Of a stretch of 64,000 nt of DNA, positions 55,128-63,761 are shown one piece after another. The position numbers and the translations under genes are program-made. The stretch comes from Polaribacter butkevichii (GTDB lineage Bacteria > Bacteroidota > Bacteroidia > Flavobacteriales > Flavobacteriaceae). The notes under the pieces are model-generated. The model was not told the origin of the DNA. It did no database searches and was given only the letters and a program-made list of their open reading frames with translations. The stretch's first letter is position 1. Each line of letters starts with the position of its first letter. The stretch lies in the NCBI RefSeq assembly GCF_038024105.1, contig NZ_CP150661.1, positions 930,001 to 994,000 of the forward strand, in the 5' to 3' direction.

Positions 55128-55664
55128 ATGATAAAAGCTGACATCAATATTAAAATAGTAAAAGCTAGTATTGAACATGCTGAGTTAATTGCCGAAATTG
55201 GTAAAAAAGCATTTTTAGAATCTCACGGACATAGTGCTTCCGTAGAAGACATGAATAGTTTTATTTCTAAGACTTACAATAAAACAAGTATATCTAAGGA
55301 GTTTAAAAACATAAAAACCCAGTATCATATTATCTATGTTGATGATAAAGTTGCTGGGTTTTCTAAAATTGAATTGAACTCTGCAAACAAAGATATTGAT
55401 GATTTAAATGTAACTAAACTAGATAGAATATATCTTTTAAAGAAGTTTTACGGACAAAAATTAGGTACTAAACTATTAGATTTTAATATTCAATTATCAA
55501 AAAAACATCATCAGAAAGGTATTTGGTTGGCAGTTTGGGTAGAGAACCTAAGAGCCCTAAATTTTTATACAAAAAGAGGTTTTATGATTGTAGGTAAATA
55601 TAATTTCAAAATATCTGAAACTAAATCAAATCCTAATCATATCATGTTTCTTAAATACGAGTAG
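55128..55664 (+). CDS. GNAT-family N-acetyltransferase
   Basis: 178 residues with a GNAT fold: the acetyl-CoA binding R/Q-x-x-G-x-G/A-like loop appears in FYGQKLGTKLLDFNIQLS, and the end WLAVWVENLRALNFYTKRGFMIVGKY is the standard motif B. It transfers an acetyl group to an amine, with unknown substrate. It is 64 nt downstream of the aminotransferase on the same strand. Confidence 0.88.
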   Translation: MIKADINIKIVKASIEHAELIAEIGKKAFLESHGHSASVEDMNSFISKTYNKTSISKEFKNIKTQYHIIYVDDKVAGFSKIELNSANKDIDDLNVTKLDRIYLLKKFYGQKLGTKLLDFNIQLSKKHHQKGIWLAVWVENLRALNFYTKRGFMIVGKYNFKISETKSNPNHIMFLKYE

Positions 55665-55687
55665 TAATAATTAAATTTATAAAAAAA

Positions 55688-56107
55688 ATGAAAAACATAG
55701 TATTCGCAATTATGATGTTAACAACAATCATATCGTGTAAAAAACATAATGGAAATGAAAATAACCTAACTGTAGTTGATAAAAATATGTCTCAAGAAAC
55801 AGTGATCTCTGTAACCGGAAAAACATTTGAATATAATTACGGAGACTCTGTGTATGAAGTGCATTTCAAATCAGAAAACATTCTACATTGGAAATGTATA
55901 AAAGGAGAAGAAAAAGATAGAGAAGAAGATGAAAACTACTCTAAACAAAGACTTAATAATTATACCTTATTTCTTTCTTGGATTGAAAAAGATGGCTTAG
56001 GTGTTAGTCAAGTGGTTAATTTAAAGAAAAACTCTGTCAATACTTTTTTAACAATTCAAAAAGAAATTATACCAATATCAGGAACAATTCGTGAGTTAAA
56101 AAAATAA
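55688..56107 (+). CDS. Lipoprotein with MoaF-like lipocalin domain
   Basis: A 139-residue probable lipoprotein with the signal ending TTIISCKK (Cys at 17). The mature part GKTFEYNYGDSVYEVHFKSENILHWKC and WIEKDGLGVSQVVNLKKN resembles the MoaF lipocalin-like barrel family. The role is unknown; these small barrels may bind ligands. The gene is 23 nt after the acetyltransferase gene and probably in its operon. Confidence 0.6.
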   Translation: MKNIVFAIMMLTTIISCKKHNGNENNLTVVDKNMSQETVISVTGKTFEYNYGDSVYEVHFKSENILHWKCIKGEEKDREEDENYSKQRLNNYTLFLSWIEKDGLGVSQVVNLKKNSVNTFLTIQKEIIPISGTIRELKK

Positions 56108-56214
56108 AACTGGTTAAATTTAGAGCAGTATAATTTTAAACTTGGTAATAACGCACAACCCGACTTTTTGATAAAGTTTAAACTAAATAAAAGTCAATTA
56201 AAAAAACTAATGAT

Positions 56215-56616
56215 ATGTCTGGAGAAACAAATTTAGCCGAATTAATAAAAAGGATGACTCCGAAGTTAAATGACGGAGAATATGTGTTTTCTACCGTAAA
56301 AGAGATCGATATTATAGATCGAAAAGACACCATTTGTGAATTTAAAGAAAAAGAAGGGACAACAATTGTTATAGAAAGGAAAAAAGCAGATAAACTAAAC
56401 CTTAAGTACCATTATGTTGCTTCTTGGATTACACTTACCATTCACTCGTCTCTTGATGCAGTTGGTTTAACAGCAATATTTTCAACAGAATTAGCTAAAA
56501 ATAATATTAGCTGTAATGTAATTGCAGGTTATTTTCATGATCATATTTTTGTAGATAAAAAAGACGCAGAAAAAGCAATTAAAGTTTTGATTGCATTATC
56601 TGAAAAGCAGCTATAA
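56215..56616 (+). CDS. ACT-domain (DUF2241) protein
   Basis: 133 residues with the pattern [19 protein letters not shown], then [17 protein letters not shown] and [19 protein letters not shown], which is the ACT_3/DUF2241 family. Each ACT-like half may bind a small ligand such as an amino acid. Function is not established. It lies about 108 nt downstream of the preceding gene. Confidence 0.85.
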   Translation: MSGETNLAELIKRMTPKLNDGEYVFSTVKEIDIIDRKDTICEFKEKEGTTIVIERKKADKLNLKYHYVASWITLTIHSSLDAVGLTAIFSTELAKNNISCNVIAGYFHDHIFVDKKDAEKAIKVLIALSEKQL

Positions 56617-56646
56617 AAACAAGTAACAACACGTTAAAAATTGGAA

Positions 56647-57234
56647 ATGAAAAAAATATTTTTAGTAGTTATAGTAAGCATAACTTGTTTAAATTATAGT
56701 TTTAGCCAAGAATTACAAGACGGAGAAAAAAGATGGAGTACTGATAAAAAATTAGCTTTAAACGATTTTAAAATAAAAACTAGTGACAACAATAATCAAA
56801 ATGTTTACAGTCAATTTGTAATTTCATATTCTGCAAAAGGATTTGATTTTTTGAAAAAAAATCTAAATAAAAACGTTGAAAATTTATTTTCAGGAAACGC
56901 TTCTTGGATAGATACCTCTAATGTAAAGAATATTGATAAACAAATAGAATTTCAGCAAATGCAATTTGATCTTGCCGAAATTCACGCTCGGAAATTTAGA
57001 CAGCAATTATTTTTAAAGAAATGGAAAATAACCAGAGGTTTTGACATTCTAAAAAAGCTTAGTAATAAAATAATGGCCGAATTTTCCGAACAAAGAATGA
57101 TCCTAATTAAAGAAACAGAAGGTGGTATAAATAAAGAAAAATTATTGGAGTGGAAAGAAAAAATTTCTAAAGACCTAAAAGAGCTATATGAATTTAGGTT
57201 TGAAAATAAGAAGAAAATAAAACGAAAAAAGTAA
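56647..57234 (+). CDS. Secreted protein of unknown function
   Basis: 195 residues from ATG 56647 (a TTG at 56641 would add two). A signal peptide (residues 1-22, LNYSFSQ) precedes a mature charged helical protein with FISYSAKGFDF-like and WKEKISKDLKELYEFRFENKKKIKR segments. No recognisable domain. Similar small exported helical proteins are frequent in flavobacteria; no function can be given. Confidence 0.6.
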   Translation: MKKIFLVVIVSITCLNYSFSQELQDGEKRWSTDKKLALNDFKIKTSDNNNQNVYSQFVISYSAKGFDFLKKNLNKNVENLFSGNASWIDTSNVKNIDKQIEFQQMQFDLAEIHARKFRQQLFLKKWKITRGFDILKKLSNKIMAEFSEQRMILIKETEGGINKEKLLEWKEKISKDLKELYEFRFENKKKIKRKK

Positions 57235-57345
57235 AACTTATAAGCAGTATATTAGATAAAAAATTGCGAATCCAATATACATCAAAAACACTTACTTTAA
57301 AGTGATGTAAAAGAATAAATAACGTTATAAATTTACAGAAAAAAA

Positions 57346-58356
57346 ATGAATATACTAAAAAACATATCACTAAAAAACTACAACACATTTGGTATTTCTG
57401 TAAATGCCAAACGTTTTATTTCTGTAGATTCTGTATATCAATTACAGCAACTTTTAAAGGTTGAAAAAGACCTCTTTTTAATTTCTGGAGGAAGTAATAT
57501 GTTGCTTACAAAAGATATTGAAAAGTTAGTTGTTCATATTGATATTAAAGGTATTTCTATTGATAATGAAGATGACAATGCAGCATACATTACAGTAAAT
57601 GCTGGTGAAAATTGGCACGATTTTGTGCTTTGGTGTGTTTCTGAAAACTATGGTGGTATAGAAAATTTATCACTAATACCTGGTAACGTAGGTACCTGTC
57701 CTATTCAGAATATTGGTGCTTATGGCGTAGAGGTAAAAGATACCATTACAAAAGTAGAAGCATTAGAAATTGAAACAGGTAAACTAGTTCAGTTTTCTAA
57801 TGAAGTCTGTAATTTTGGTTATAGAAACTCTATTTTTAAAAATGAAGAAAAAGGGAAATATATCATTACTTCTGTTAGTTTTAAGTTGACAAAAAACAAC
57901 CATAACCTAAACTCTTCATACGGAGCTATAGAAACAGAATTAATATCTAAAAACATAAAAAAACCAACTTTAAAAGATATTTCTGATGCTGTAATTGCTA
58001 TTAGAAAATCGAAACTTCCAGACCCTAAAGAAATAGGAAATAGTGGTAGTTTTTTTAAAAACCCAGTAATAGCAACTTCTCAATTTTTAGAACTTCAAAA
58101 AGAATATACCAACATACCAAGTTATAAAATATCGGATACTGAAGTGAAAGTTCCTGCAGGTTGGTTAATAGAACAAGCAGGTTTTAAAGGAAAACGTTTT
58201 GGTAACTATGGCGTTCATGAAAAACAAGCCTTAGTATTGGTAAATTACGGAAATGCTACTGGGAACGAAATTTATCAGCTTGCTGAAAAAATAAAAGAAA
58301 CCATCTTTAAAAAATTTGGAATTCCTTTAGAAATTGAAGTGAATATTATTGCATAA
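57346..58356 (+). CDS. murB: UDP-N-acetylenolpyruvoylglucosamine reductase
   Basis: The 336-residue protein shows MurB motifs in order: NTFGISVNAKRF, LFLISGGSNMLL (FAD site), SLIPGNVGTCPIQNIGAYG, FGYRNSIFK, the catalytic serine region NSGSFFKNPV, AGWLIEQAGFKGKRFG and a terminal IPLEIEVN with the conserved glutamate. It makes UDP-MurNAc in peptidoglycan synthesis. It is of the E. coli (type I) group. The gene starts 111 nt after its neighbour and converges on the SCO cluster. Confidence 0.95.
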   Translation: MNILKNISLKNYNTFGISVNAKRFISVDSVYQLQQLLKVEKDLFLISGGSNMLLTKDIEKLVVHIDIKGISIDNEDDNAAYITVNAGENWHDFVLWCVSENYGGIENLSLIPGNVGTCPIQNIGAYGVEVKDTITKVEALEIETGKLVQFSNEVCNFGYRNSIFKNEEKGKYIITSVSFKLTKNNHNLNSSYGAIETELISKNIKKPTLKDISDAVIAIRKSKLPDPKEIGNSGSFFKNPVIATSQFLELQKEYTNIPSYKISDTEVKVPAGWLIEQAGFKGKRFGNYGVHEKQALVLVNYGNATGNEIYQLAEKIKETIFKKFGIPLEIEVNIIA

Positions 58357-58385
58357 AAAACCTCATCAAATTAACGATGAGGTTA
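58357..58385 (-). terminator. Terminator of the YHYH-MORN-SCO unit
   Basis: CCTCATC pairs with GATGAGG across a 7-nt loop, followed on the minus strand by a T run, 30 nt past the SCO stop codon. The T run is on the minus strand, so it serves the SCO operon, not murB. Confidence 0.8.
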
Positions 58386-58414
58386 GAGTTAGAAATATAA
58401 TATTCCCCCGAAAA

Positions 58415-59089
58415 CTATATTTCTAATTTTAATGTTTTAATATCTGCAATTAATTGTTTTACAGAGTTCTTGCTTAAACCATTGTAAATGCCTCTAATAT
58501 GTTTATTTTTATCAATAAGTACAAAGTTTTCTGTGTGTAAAAAATCATCAATGCTTTTTGGTTTCCCTAAATCTTCTTCTACAAAATAAGATTTTCTGCC
58601 TAAGTCGTAAATTTCTTTTTTATCACCTGTAACCAAATGCCAGTTCTTACCAATTTCTTTATCTAAAGCATATTTTTTTAACTGCGCTACAGAATCTATG
58701 CTAGGCGTTACAGAATGTGAAAGCAATAAAACATTGTCATCATCTTTAAAAGCATCTTGTACTAAAGACATATTACTTGTCATTTTCGGGCAAATACCAG
58801 GACACGTGGTAAAGAAAAAATCGGCTACATAAATTTTATTTTCAAATGTTTTTTGAGTAATATTTACTCCGTTCTGATCTGTCAAACTAAAATCTGGAAT
58901 GGTATGAAAAGTTTTTAATTGATCACTTTTAGCAGCTATCCATTTAGGTGTAAATGAAGCTTCATTATAATAAGGTAAAACGTCCGTTTTACTTGAAATT
59001 TCTTTATGATCTGTTTTTTTACAACTTAAAAAAAGAAGTAAACTCACTATAAAAAAACTATATATCTTTCTTTTCTTCAACTTTTTCAT
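58415..59089 (-). CDS. SCO1/SenC-family protein
   Basis: 224 residues. A lipoprotein signal ends LLFLSCKK (Cys near 22). The thioredoxin-like domain contains the copper/thiol motif TCPGICPKM (Cys-x-x-x-Cys; residues about 115-123) and the conserved histidine in HSVTPSID/HTENF. SCO proteins deliver copper to cytochrome oxidase or act in redox signalling. It overlaps the preceding MORN-like gene by 32 nt, so it is translated in tandem with it. It ends the unit. Confidence 0.88.
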   Translation of the reverse strand: MKKLKKRKIYSFFIVSLLLFLSCKKTDHKEISSKTDVLPYYNEASFTPKWIAAKSDQLKTFHTIPDFSLTDQNGVNITQKTFENKIYVADFFFTTCPGICPKMTSNMSLVQDAFKDDDNVLLLSHSVTPSIDSVAQLKKYALDKEIGKNWHLVTGDKKEIYDLGRKSYFVEEDLGKPKSIDDFLHTENFVLIDKNKHIRGIYNGLSKNSVKQLIADIKTLKLEI

Positions 59090-59678
59090 TTTTTAATTGA
59101 TAACATAAATTTGCACGCTTCATACCAAAGGTTCTACCATTTTTAGCTTCATAGTTTACATAAATCTTACCATTTTGTAACCAAGCTCTTTGCAAACCAT
59201 TTTCACTTCCCTTTAATAAATGTCTTTCTTTAGACATTGTTCCATCTGAGTACCATTGGCGCTCTACTCCTTCTAACTTACCCATTTTATAGTTTGCATC
59301 AAAAGCTAAAGTTCCGTTTTGCCACCAAGCTTTATAACTCCCTACAAGTACGTTTTGTTGATAATGCGAAGCCATTTTTAAAACACCACTTTTAAACCAA
59401 ACTTTGTAAACACCTTCTTTTTTACCATTGTAAAAACCGGTTTTTTCTTTTAAAGTATCATTGGCGTGATATTTTACTGCAAATCCGTTAAAAAGGGTAT
59501 TCTTATAATACCAATTCCCTTCATTACCATTTAAAACTAAGCTGTCTTTATGAACAACAATCTCACTGTTGATTTCTACTTTTTTTACAACAGCATCCTT
59601 TTTTGCACTATTGGTTGAAGAATTACAACCAATAACACAAATTAAAAAAAGGGGAAATAATAATGTTAAAAACCTCAT
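59058..59678 (-). CDS. MORN-like repeat lipoprotein (YwqK family)
   Basis: From ATG 59678 a 206-residue lipoprotein (signal ending LICVIGCNS). Short YwqK-type MORN-like repeats (about 24 residues: YKAWWQNGTLAFDANYKMGKLEGVERQWY, with each unit holding W-Y/W-x-x-G) form a repetitive beta sheet. The 54-nt extra N-terminal frame (59732) is not real; it would lie inside the YHYH gene. Despite the automatic label antitoxin for such proteins, it is an exported protein here. Its neighbours are a YHYH protein and SCO. Confidence 0.78.
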   Translation of the reverse strand: MRFLTLLFPLFLICVIGCNSSTNSAKKDAVVKKVEINSEIVVHKDSLVLNGNEGNWYYKNTLFNGFAVKYHANDTLKEKTGFYNGKKEGVYKVWFKSGVLKMASHYQQNVLVGSYKAWWQNGTLAFDANYKMGKLEGVERQWYSDGTMSKERHLLKGSENGLQRAWLQNGKIYVNYEAKNGRTFGMKRANLCYQLKNEKVEEKKDI

Positions 59679-59679
59679 T

Positions 59680-60447
59680 TTAGTAACCTTGGTAAGGACC
59701 TTCAAAAGCAATATAAGAACCTGTAGTAGCATATAATTCGTTAATAATATGGTAATGATACTCCTCTATTCCATCTGAATGTTGTGTTACAGAAGTATGA
59801 CCTCCAGAAGTATCTAAATCTGTAGGATACGTACCGGTAGCGTTACATTTTCTACCATATAAGAAAACTCCATCTAATAAAATACCAACTAAGTTCTTAT
59901 CATCATTAGAAAATGCTTTTGGTTCTAAATGGTAATGATATACTCCAGGTCCAATGTGTGCTCCTGTCCAATCTAAACTTGCTGCCGCTTGATCTAAAGC
60001 TCCGTTTCCTTCTTGATCGTTAAATATAGAAGCTCCACTAACTGCAATACCTATTGTGTTTAATTGCGTACTAACTGTACTACCTGTTAAATTTGGAGTA
60101 GCATCTACCGTAATGGTGGTTGCATTATTATTACTAGAAATAATAGAAGGCGTTGTAGCTACACCGGATTCTTCTCTATATAATTCATTTCCTTCTCCCC
60201 AATAAACAGTTTCATGATTTGGCAAACCTGTGGTTTCTATGGTAACAGTGGTACCTCCGTTAGATAAATAAATATCTGTAGCATCTGTATTAAACTCGGC
60301 ATACGCTGCATGTAATTCTGTAATTACGGTATCAGTATCGCTAACATCTACATCTGTCGCATTCTCTTCTGTATCTGAAGTACAAGAAACAAAGGCAGAA
60401 AAAAGTAATACAATAAGTGATGTGGTTTTGATAAATTGGTTTTTCAT
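59680..60447 (-). CDS. YHYH-domain lipoprotein
   Basis: 255 residues. A lipoprotein signal ends FVSCTSD (Cys near 22), followed by an acidic Thr/Asp-rich linker. The YHYH domain holds two H-containing motifs: GPGVYHYHLEPKA (about residues 165-177) and EEYHYHIINELYAT (about 230-243). Histidine pairs like these suggest metal binding, which is an inference; the family's function is unknown. Preceded by promoter element 60476-60503 and followed by the MORN-like gene after 1 nt. Confidence 0.85.
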   Translation of the reverse strand: MKNQFIKTTSLIVLLFSAFVSCTSDTEENATDVDVSDTDTVITELHAAYAEFNTDATDIYLSNGGTTVTIETTGLPNHETVYWGEGNELYREESGVATTPSIISSNNNATTITVDATPNLTGSTVSTQLNTIGIAVSGASIFNDQEGNGALDQAAASLDWTGAHIGPGVYHYHLEPKAFSNDDKNLVGILLDGVFLYGRKCNATGTYPTDLDTSGGHTSVTQHSDGIEEYHYHIINELYATTGSYIAFEGPYQGY

Positions 60448-60475
60448 TTTTTTAGTGGTTTTGGGTTATTTAATA

Positions 60476-60503
60476 TTTAGATGCAAGTTCTATAATAAAC
60501 TTG
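60476..60503 (-). promoter_or_regulatory. Shared promoter-like element, copy A
   Basis: On the minus strand: CAAGTT (60498-60503), 16-nt spacer, TCTAAA (60476-60481), ending 28 nt before the YHYH start codon. It is identical in both hexamers and spacing to the elements at 61616-61643 and 63562-63589. Confidence 0.6.
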
Positions 60504-60507
60504 CGTT

Positions 60508-61593
60508 TTATTTTCTATTTGGTTTTGCACCTTTCTCTAATTCTTCTTTAGAAATGTATCCGTCTTTGTTACTATCAACCTTAGCAAAATGTTCTTTTAA
60601 TGGCCCCTTAACTTCTTTTTCTGATAACTTTCCATCTTTATTAGTATCCATCATTTTTAATAGTTCATCAAAACCTTTACGTCCACCTTCTTTTCTTCCT
60701 TCATTTCCCTCTCTAGGCGGACCTCTTCTTTCAGTTTCTTTAATCTCTCCCATTAAACATCTGCTTACATACGGAAACTCATTTGTAACCAAATACATAT
60801 ATTTTCCATCTATTGTAATTCCGTTACATTCATCTAAATCACCCGAATTTGCTACATATTCAAAATCTGAACCGTACGTTCCATCATGATCGTCGTTTAA
60901 AGCTATTTTTATGGTTTCTTTCGGATTTTCATAAACACAATCTTCTCCCTCTCTCGTACCTTCTAATAATTTATAACTCGGTTTGTAAGCATTACTTTTA
61001 GAATAATAAATAGGAAAACCATCGTGAGCAAAACCAACGTGTACCAAATCTTTTCCGGTATCAAATTCTTCTATTACAGAAGTTGGAGTTCCGTGATAAT
61101 GATACTCTCCTGTTGGCTGTACGTGCGCATGATTAAAATCGAGCCCGAGATCTATGACATCCTGAAAAGCTTCTACTCTATAGTTTTCTCCTGTTTCACA
61201 AACAACAACTTCTGCGGTTCCTGGTTCAAACTTTACTCCGTTTAACGCAACTCCTGGTTCTCTAACCCAAGTTGACTTCCCTGTATACTTGGGGTTTACA
61301 GGAAAGGTGTATGTTTTATTCTGTGCAGAAATTGTATTCGGATTTCCTTTTCTTGGAAAAGCTCCTGTTTTATGATCTGGCAATGCATTTGTAACCATTT
61401 TTCGCTCATTGTCTGATACAGTAACAATAGTCTTTGTTCCAAAAATTTTACTGATCAAACTATAAGAGTCAAAGTAGCCTGCACCTATGTGTGTGTGACT
61501 TTCTGTTTCTCCATTATGCGTATGCTTGGTTGCTTGACTTTTACAGCCTATAAATAGAATACTGGCTAATATGGGTATGAAATACTTTTTCAT
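60508..61593 (-). CDS. YHYH lipoprotein with C-terminal EF-hand pair
   Basis: 361 residues with a lipoprotein signal (LFIGCKS, Cys near 17). The YHYH domain (about residues 30-270) has HAHVQPTGEYHYHG and its conserved N-terminal and central motifs (such as GFAHDGFPIYY). The C-terminal part (about 300-361) has two EF-hands, DTNKDGKLSEKEV and DSNKDGYISKEEL, which should bind Ca2+. The EF-hand piece is closely similar to the separate small EF-hand gene upstream at 63239. Promoter-like element B lies upstream. Confidence 0.87.
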   Translation of the reverse strand: MKKYFIPILASILFIGCKSQATKHTHNGETESHTHIGAGYFDSYSLISKIFGTKTIVTVSDNERKMVTNALPDHKTGAFPRKGNPNTISAQNKTYTFPVNPKYTGKSTWVREPGVALNGVKFEPGTAEVVVCETGENYRVEAFQDVIDLGLDFNHAHVQPTGEYHYHGTPTSVIEEFDTGKDLVHVGFAHDGFPIYYSKSNAYKPSYKLLEGTREGEDCVYENPKETIKIALNDDHDGTYGSDFEYVANSGDLDECNGITIDGKYMYLVTNEFPYVSRCLMGEIKETERRGPPREGNEGRKEGGRKGFDELLKMMDTNKDGKLSEKEVKGPLKEHFAKVDSNKDGYISKEELEKGAKPNRK

Positions 61594-61615
61594 TTTTTTA
61601 ATTGTTTTATAAATC

Positions 61616-61643
61616 TTTAGATGTCTTCTAATAAAATAACTTG
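61616..61643 (-). promoter_or_regulatory. Shared promoter-like element, copy B
   Basis: On the minus strand: CAAGTT (61638-61643), 16-nt spacer, TCTAAA (61616-61621), 22 nt from the start codon of the YHYH/EF-hand gene. Same hexamers and spacing as copies A and C. Confidence 0.6.
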
Positions 61644-61664
61644 TGTTCTTTAACTTATTTTAAC

Positions 61665-61697
61665 AAAAAAAGCTTCACAATTTCTTATAAAGCTTTT
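61665..61697 (-). terminator. Intrinsic terminator of the CotH gene
   Basis: AAAAGCTT (61668-61675) and AAGCTTTT (61690-61697) form an 8-bp stem with a T run on the minus strand, 32 nt after the CotH stop. Confidence 0.7.
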
Positions 61698-61728
61698 AAT
61701 AACTAACCAAATTCAAATACTATTTTCT

Positions 61729-63195
61729 TTAATTTAAATAAGCTGATACTGCAGCTTTTCTAGAAGTTGCATGTGATTTTAACTGGCTAACTGCCGATTG
61801 AAAATCTGAACTACTATTTAAAAAAGTATACCCGCTAACTTCTGATGTTGCATATTCTTCTACCAAAGCAGCATAACTTGTATATAAAGCCTGAATTGTA
61901 CTTTCATTAAACGCACCATTTATAACCTCTTCTACATACGCATCATACTTTTCTTTATAAACCTCATCTTGATACATGTAACCAATTAAAGGCCATTGAG
62001 ACGCTGTTAAGCCTGAGAAATTTAAAGGTAAAGAACCTCCCATTTTACCAGTTTGTAAAGCTTCATTATTATCCCAAGGAATCCAAGTTAATTTACTCGT
62101 AGCCGGATCATTGTATAAGAAATAGTTATGTGTCATTCTACCATACGTATCCCAGTTTTGAACCACTGTGTTTACTGCTAAATATTTTAAAAAGATGTCT
62201 GTATCAAAAACAGCATCTAAACTGGTTCTCCAAGCTTCAGGATCTGAAGTTCTTGTACCATCATTTATAATTGTTAAAAGACTTTGTACATCAGAAAAAT
62301 CTGCCTCATCTTCATTATTCTTTTTCACATATTCATCTTCATCAAAAGTTCCGCTTGCAAAACTTGCTGCATCTCCATCTGGTTTGTATAAGTTTCCGTC
62401 ATCATCAGAAAATTGTGTATCTAAAACACTTCCATCTACTTCTTCAACTAAAGTATACAATCCAAAATACTGTGGTCCATCTCCATGATCTACATATAAG
62501 GTGTAAAATGCGGTGTGAGATGCTGCTAAACCAGCATTTCTAAACACATCTGTGGCTACCTTTTCTCTTAACATAGAGCTATCATCATAATTATTTTTAA
62601 GGCTTAATTTCTTAATTCCGTAAAAACGTTGATTCTTTATTTGAGGATAATCATCTTCAAACTCATCAAAATCTAATTTAAATGATAATTTTAAAATCCC
62701 TGCTTCCCAACTGCTTTTTAAGCTAGAATTTCCTTTAAAACGCAAACCAACACGATACCATTCTTTCCCTTCATAAAACACTTCTCCTGGTACAAAAATA
62801 GGGTCTTCATCTATATCAGTTGTAACAATACCAGGTCCCCCTGCTCCACCAGGACCACCAGCTCCTCCAGGTCCACCAGCAGAACTTCCTCCAAATGTGC
62901 CGTAAAGGTTTTCCATATCATCTAACATGGTTTGCCAACGCTCTTCAGTAATTACAAAGTCTAACCTTTTTACTGTGTTGTCTTCAAAAACTTCGCTAAT
63001 ATTTGGGTCTACATCTTTACTATGTGTAGCTTCGGTCCAATCTATTGCTTCAAAATCTGTATCATCTATTACTACAGCAACTTCATTACTATCATCTGTG
63101 TCATCTACTGTAACATCAGAAACATCATCACTTGTACACGAAAAAATAAAAAGTGTAATCACAAATGAGAATAATTGAATTTTATAATTTTTCAT
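61729..63195 (-). CDS. CotH-kinase-family lipoprotein
   Basis: From ATG 63195 a 488-residue lipoprotein (signal ending LFIFSCTSD). After an Asp-rich linker and a Gly-Pro tract (GGPGGAGG repeats near residue 120) comes the CotH protein-kinase-like domain with RFKGNSSL, LKNNYDDSSMLREKVA and the catalytic-type WIPWDNNEAL. CotH enzymes are atypical kinases that phosphorylate secreted or spore-coat proteins. Here the target might be a neighbouring exported protein; this is an inference. It follows the small EF-hand gene by 43 nt. Confidence 0.85.
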   Translation of the reverse strand: MKNYKIQLFSFVITLFIFSCTSDDVSDVTVDDTDDSNEVAVVIDDTDFEAIDWTEATHSKDVDPNISEVFEDNTVKRLDFVITEERWQTMLDDMENLYGTFGGSSAGGPGGAGGPGGAGGPGIVTTDIDEDPIFVPGEVFYEGKEWYRVGLRFKGNSSLKSSWEAGILKLSFKLDFDEFEDDYPQIKNQRFYGIKKLSLKNNYDDSSMLREKVATDVFRNAGLAASHTAFYTLYVDHGDGPQYFGLYTLVEEVDGSVLDTQFSDDDGNLYKPDGDAASFASGTFDEDEYVKKNNEDEADFSDVQSLLTIINDGTRTSDPEAWRTSLDAVFDTDIFLKYLAVNTVVQNWDTYGRMTHNYFLYNDPATSKLTWIPWDNNEALQTGKMGGSLPLNFSGLTASQWPLIGYMYQDEVYKEKYDAYVEEVINGAFNESTIQALYTSYAALVEEYATSEVSGYTFLNSSSDFQSAVSQLKSHATSRKAAVSAYLN

Positions 63196-63238
63196 AATTA
63201 ATTGTTTGATTGATTTTTTTGATTCCTTTTTGTTATTC

Positions 63239-63532
63239 TTAATTTCTTGGTCTTTCTCTTCTTTCTGGTTTTGGGGCATCTTTCAGTTCTTTTTCTGAGA
63301 TAAAACCATCTTCATTGGTATCTATTTTTTTAAAATCTTTTGCCAAAGGCCCTTTTACTTCTTTTTGAGAAATTTTACCATCTTCATTAGCATCAAACTC
63401 TTTTAAAAGTTGTTTAAATGTTGGTGGTCCTTTTGGTTTTTCATCAGAATTGCCTGCTTGTGCAAAAGTTGATACTGATAAACCAAAAGAAACTATTAAT
63501 ACTGCTAAAATTTTATTTGTTGATTTTTTCAT
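63239..63532 (-). CDS. Small secreted EF-hand protein
   Basis: 97 residues with a signal peptide (residues 1-25, STFAQAG) and two EF-hands, DANEDGKISQKEV and DTNEDGFISEKEL, followed by a short basic tail. It has the unusual KEVKGPL motif between the hands, as does the C-terminus of the YHYH protein at 60508, so the two share a recent EF-hand module. It would bind Ca2+ in the periplasm or outside the cell. It starts the CotH transcription unit, behind element C. Confidence 0.85.
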   Translation of the reverse strand: MKKSTNKILAVLIVSFGLSVSTFAQAGNSDEKPKGPPTFKQLLKEFDANEDGKISQKEVKGPLAKDFKKIDTNEDGFISEKELKDAPKPERRERPRN

Positions 63533-63561
63533 TTTAAATATATTTATTAAGTTTATATACC

Positions 63562-63589
63562 TTTAGATGCAAGCACTTTTAAAAACTTG
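63562..63589 (-). promoter_or_regulatory. Shared promoter-like element, copy C
   Basis: On the minus strand: CAAGTT (63584-63589), 16-nt spacer, TCTAAA (63562-63567), ending 29 nt before the EF-hand start codon. Same hexamers and spacing as copies A and B. Confidence 0.6.
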
Positions 63590-63703
63590 TGCACGTTAAC
63601 TTTACTTTAACATATCTAATTAAAAAATAGTAGCCCTATAAACTAAAGCATTAATTTTATTATAAAACACTTTAAAAATTAACTTCATTATTGTCAAAAA
63701 AAA

Positions 63704-63737
63704 AAATCCAAAGCAGTTAAGATTTGGATTTTTTTTT
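63704..63737 (-). terminator. Intrinsic terminator after the CpxP-like gene
   Basis: AAATCCAAA (63704-63712) pairs with TTTGGATTT (63723-63731), with A and T runs on both sides. On the minus strand it ends the partial gene to its right and separates it from the EF-hand promoter. Confidence 0.8.
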
Positions 63738-63761
63738 AAAATTAAAATACGGATAAATATA

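Noticed and set aside
59058..59678. Toxin-antitoxin label for the YwqK-like protein
   Set aside because: Although the family is often named an antitoxin, this protein has a lipoprotein signal and no adjacent toxin, so it is not treated as a toxin-antitoxin part.
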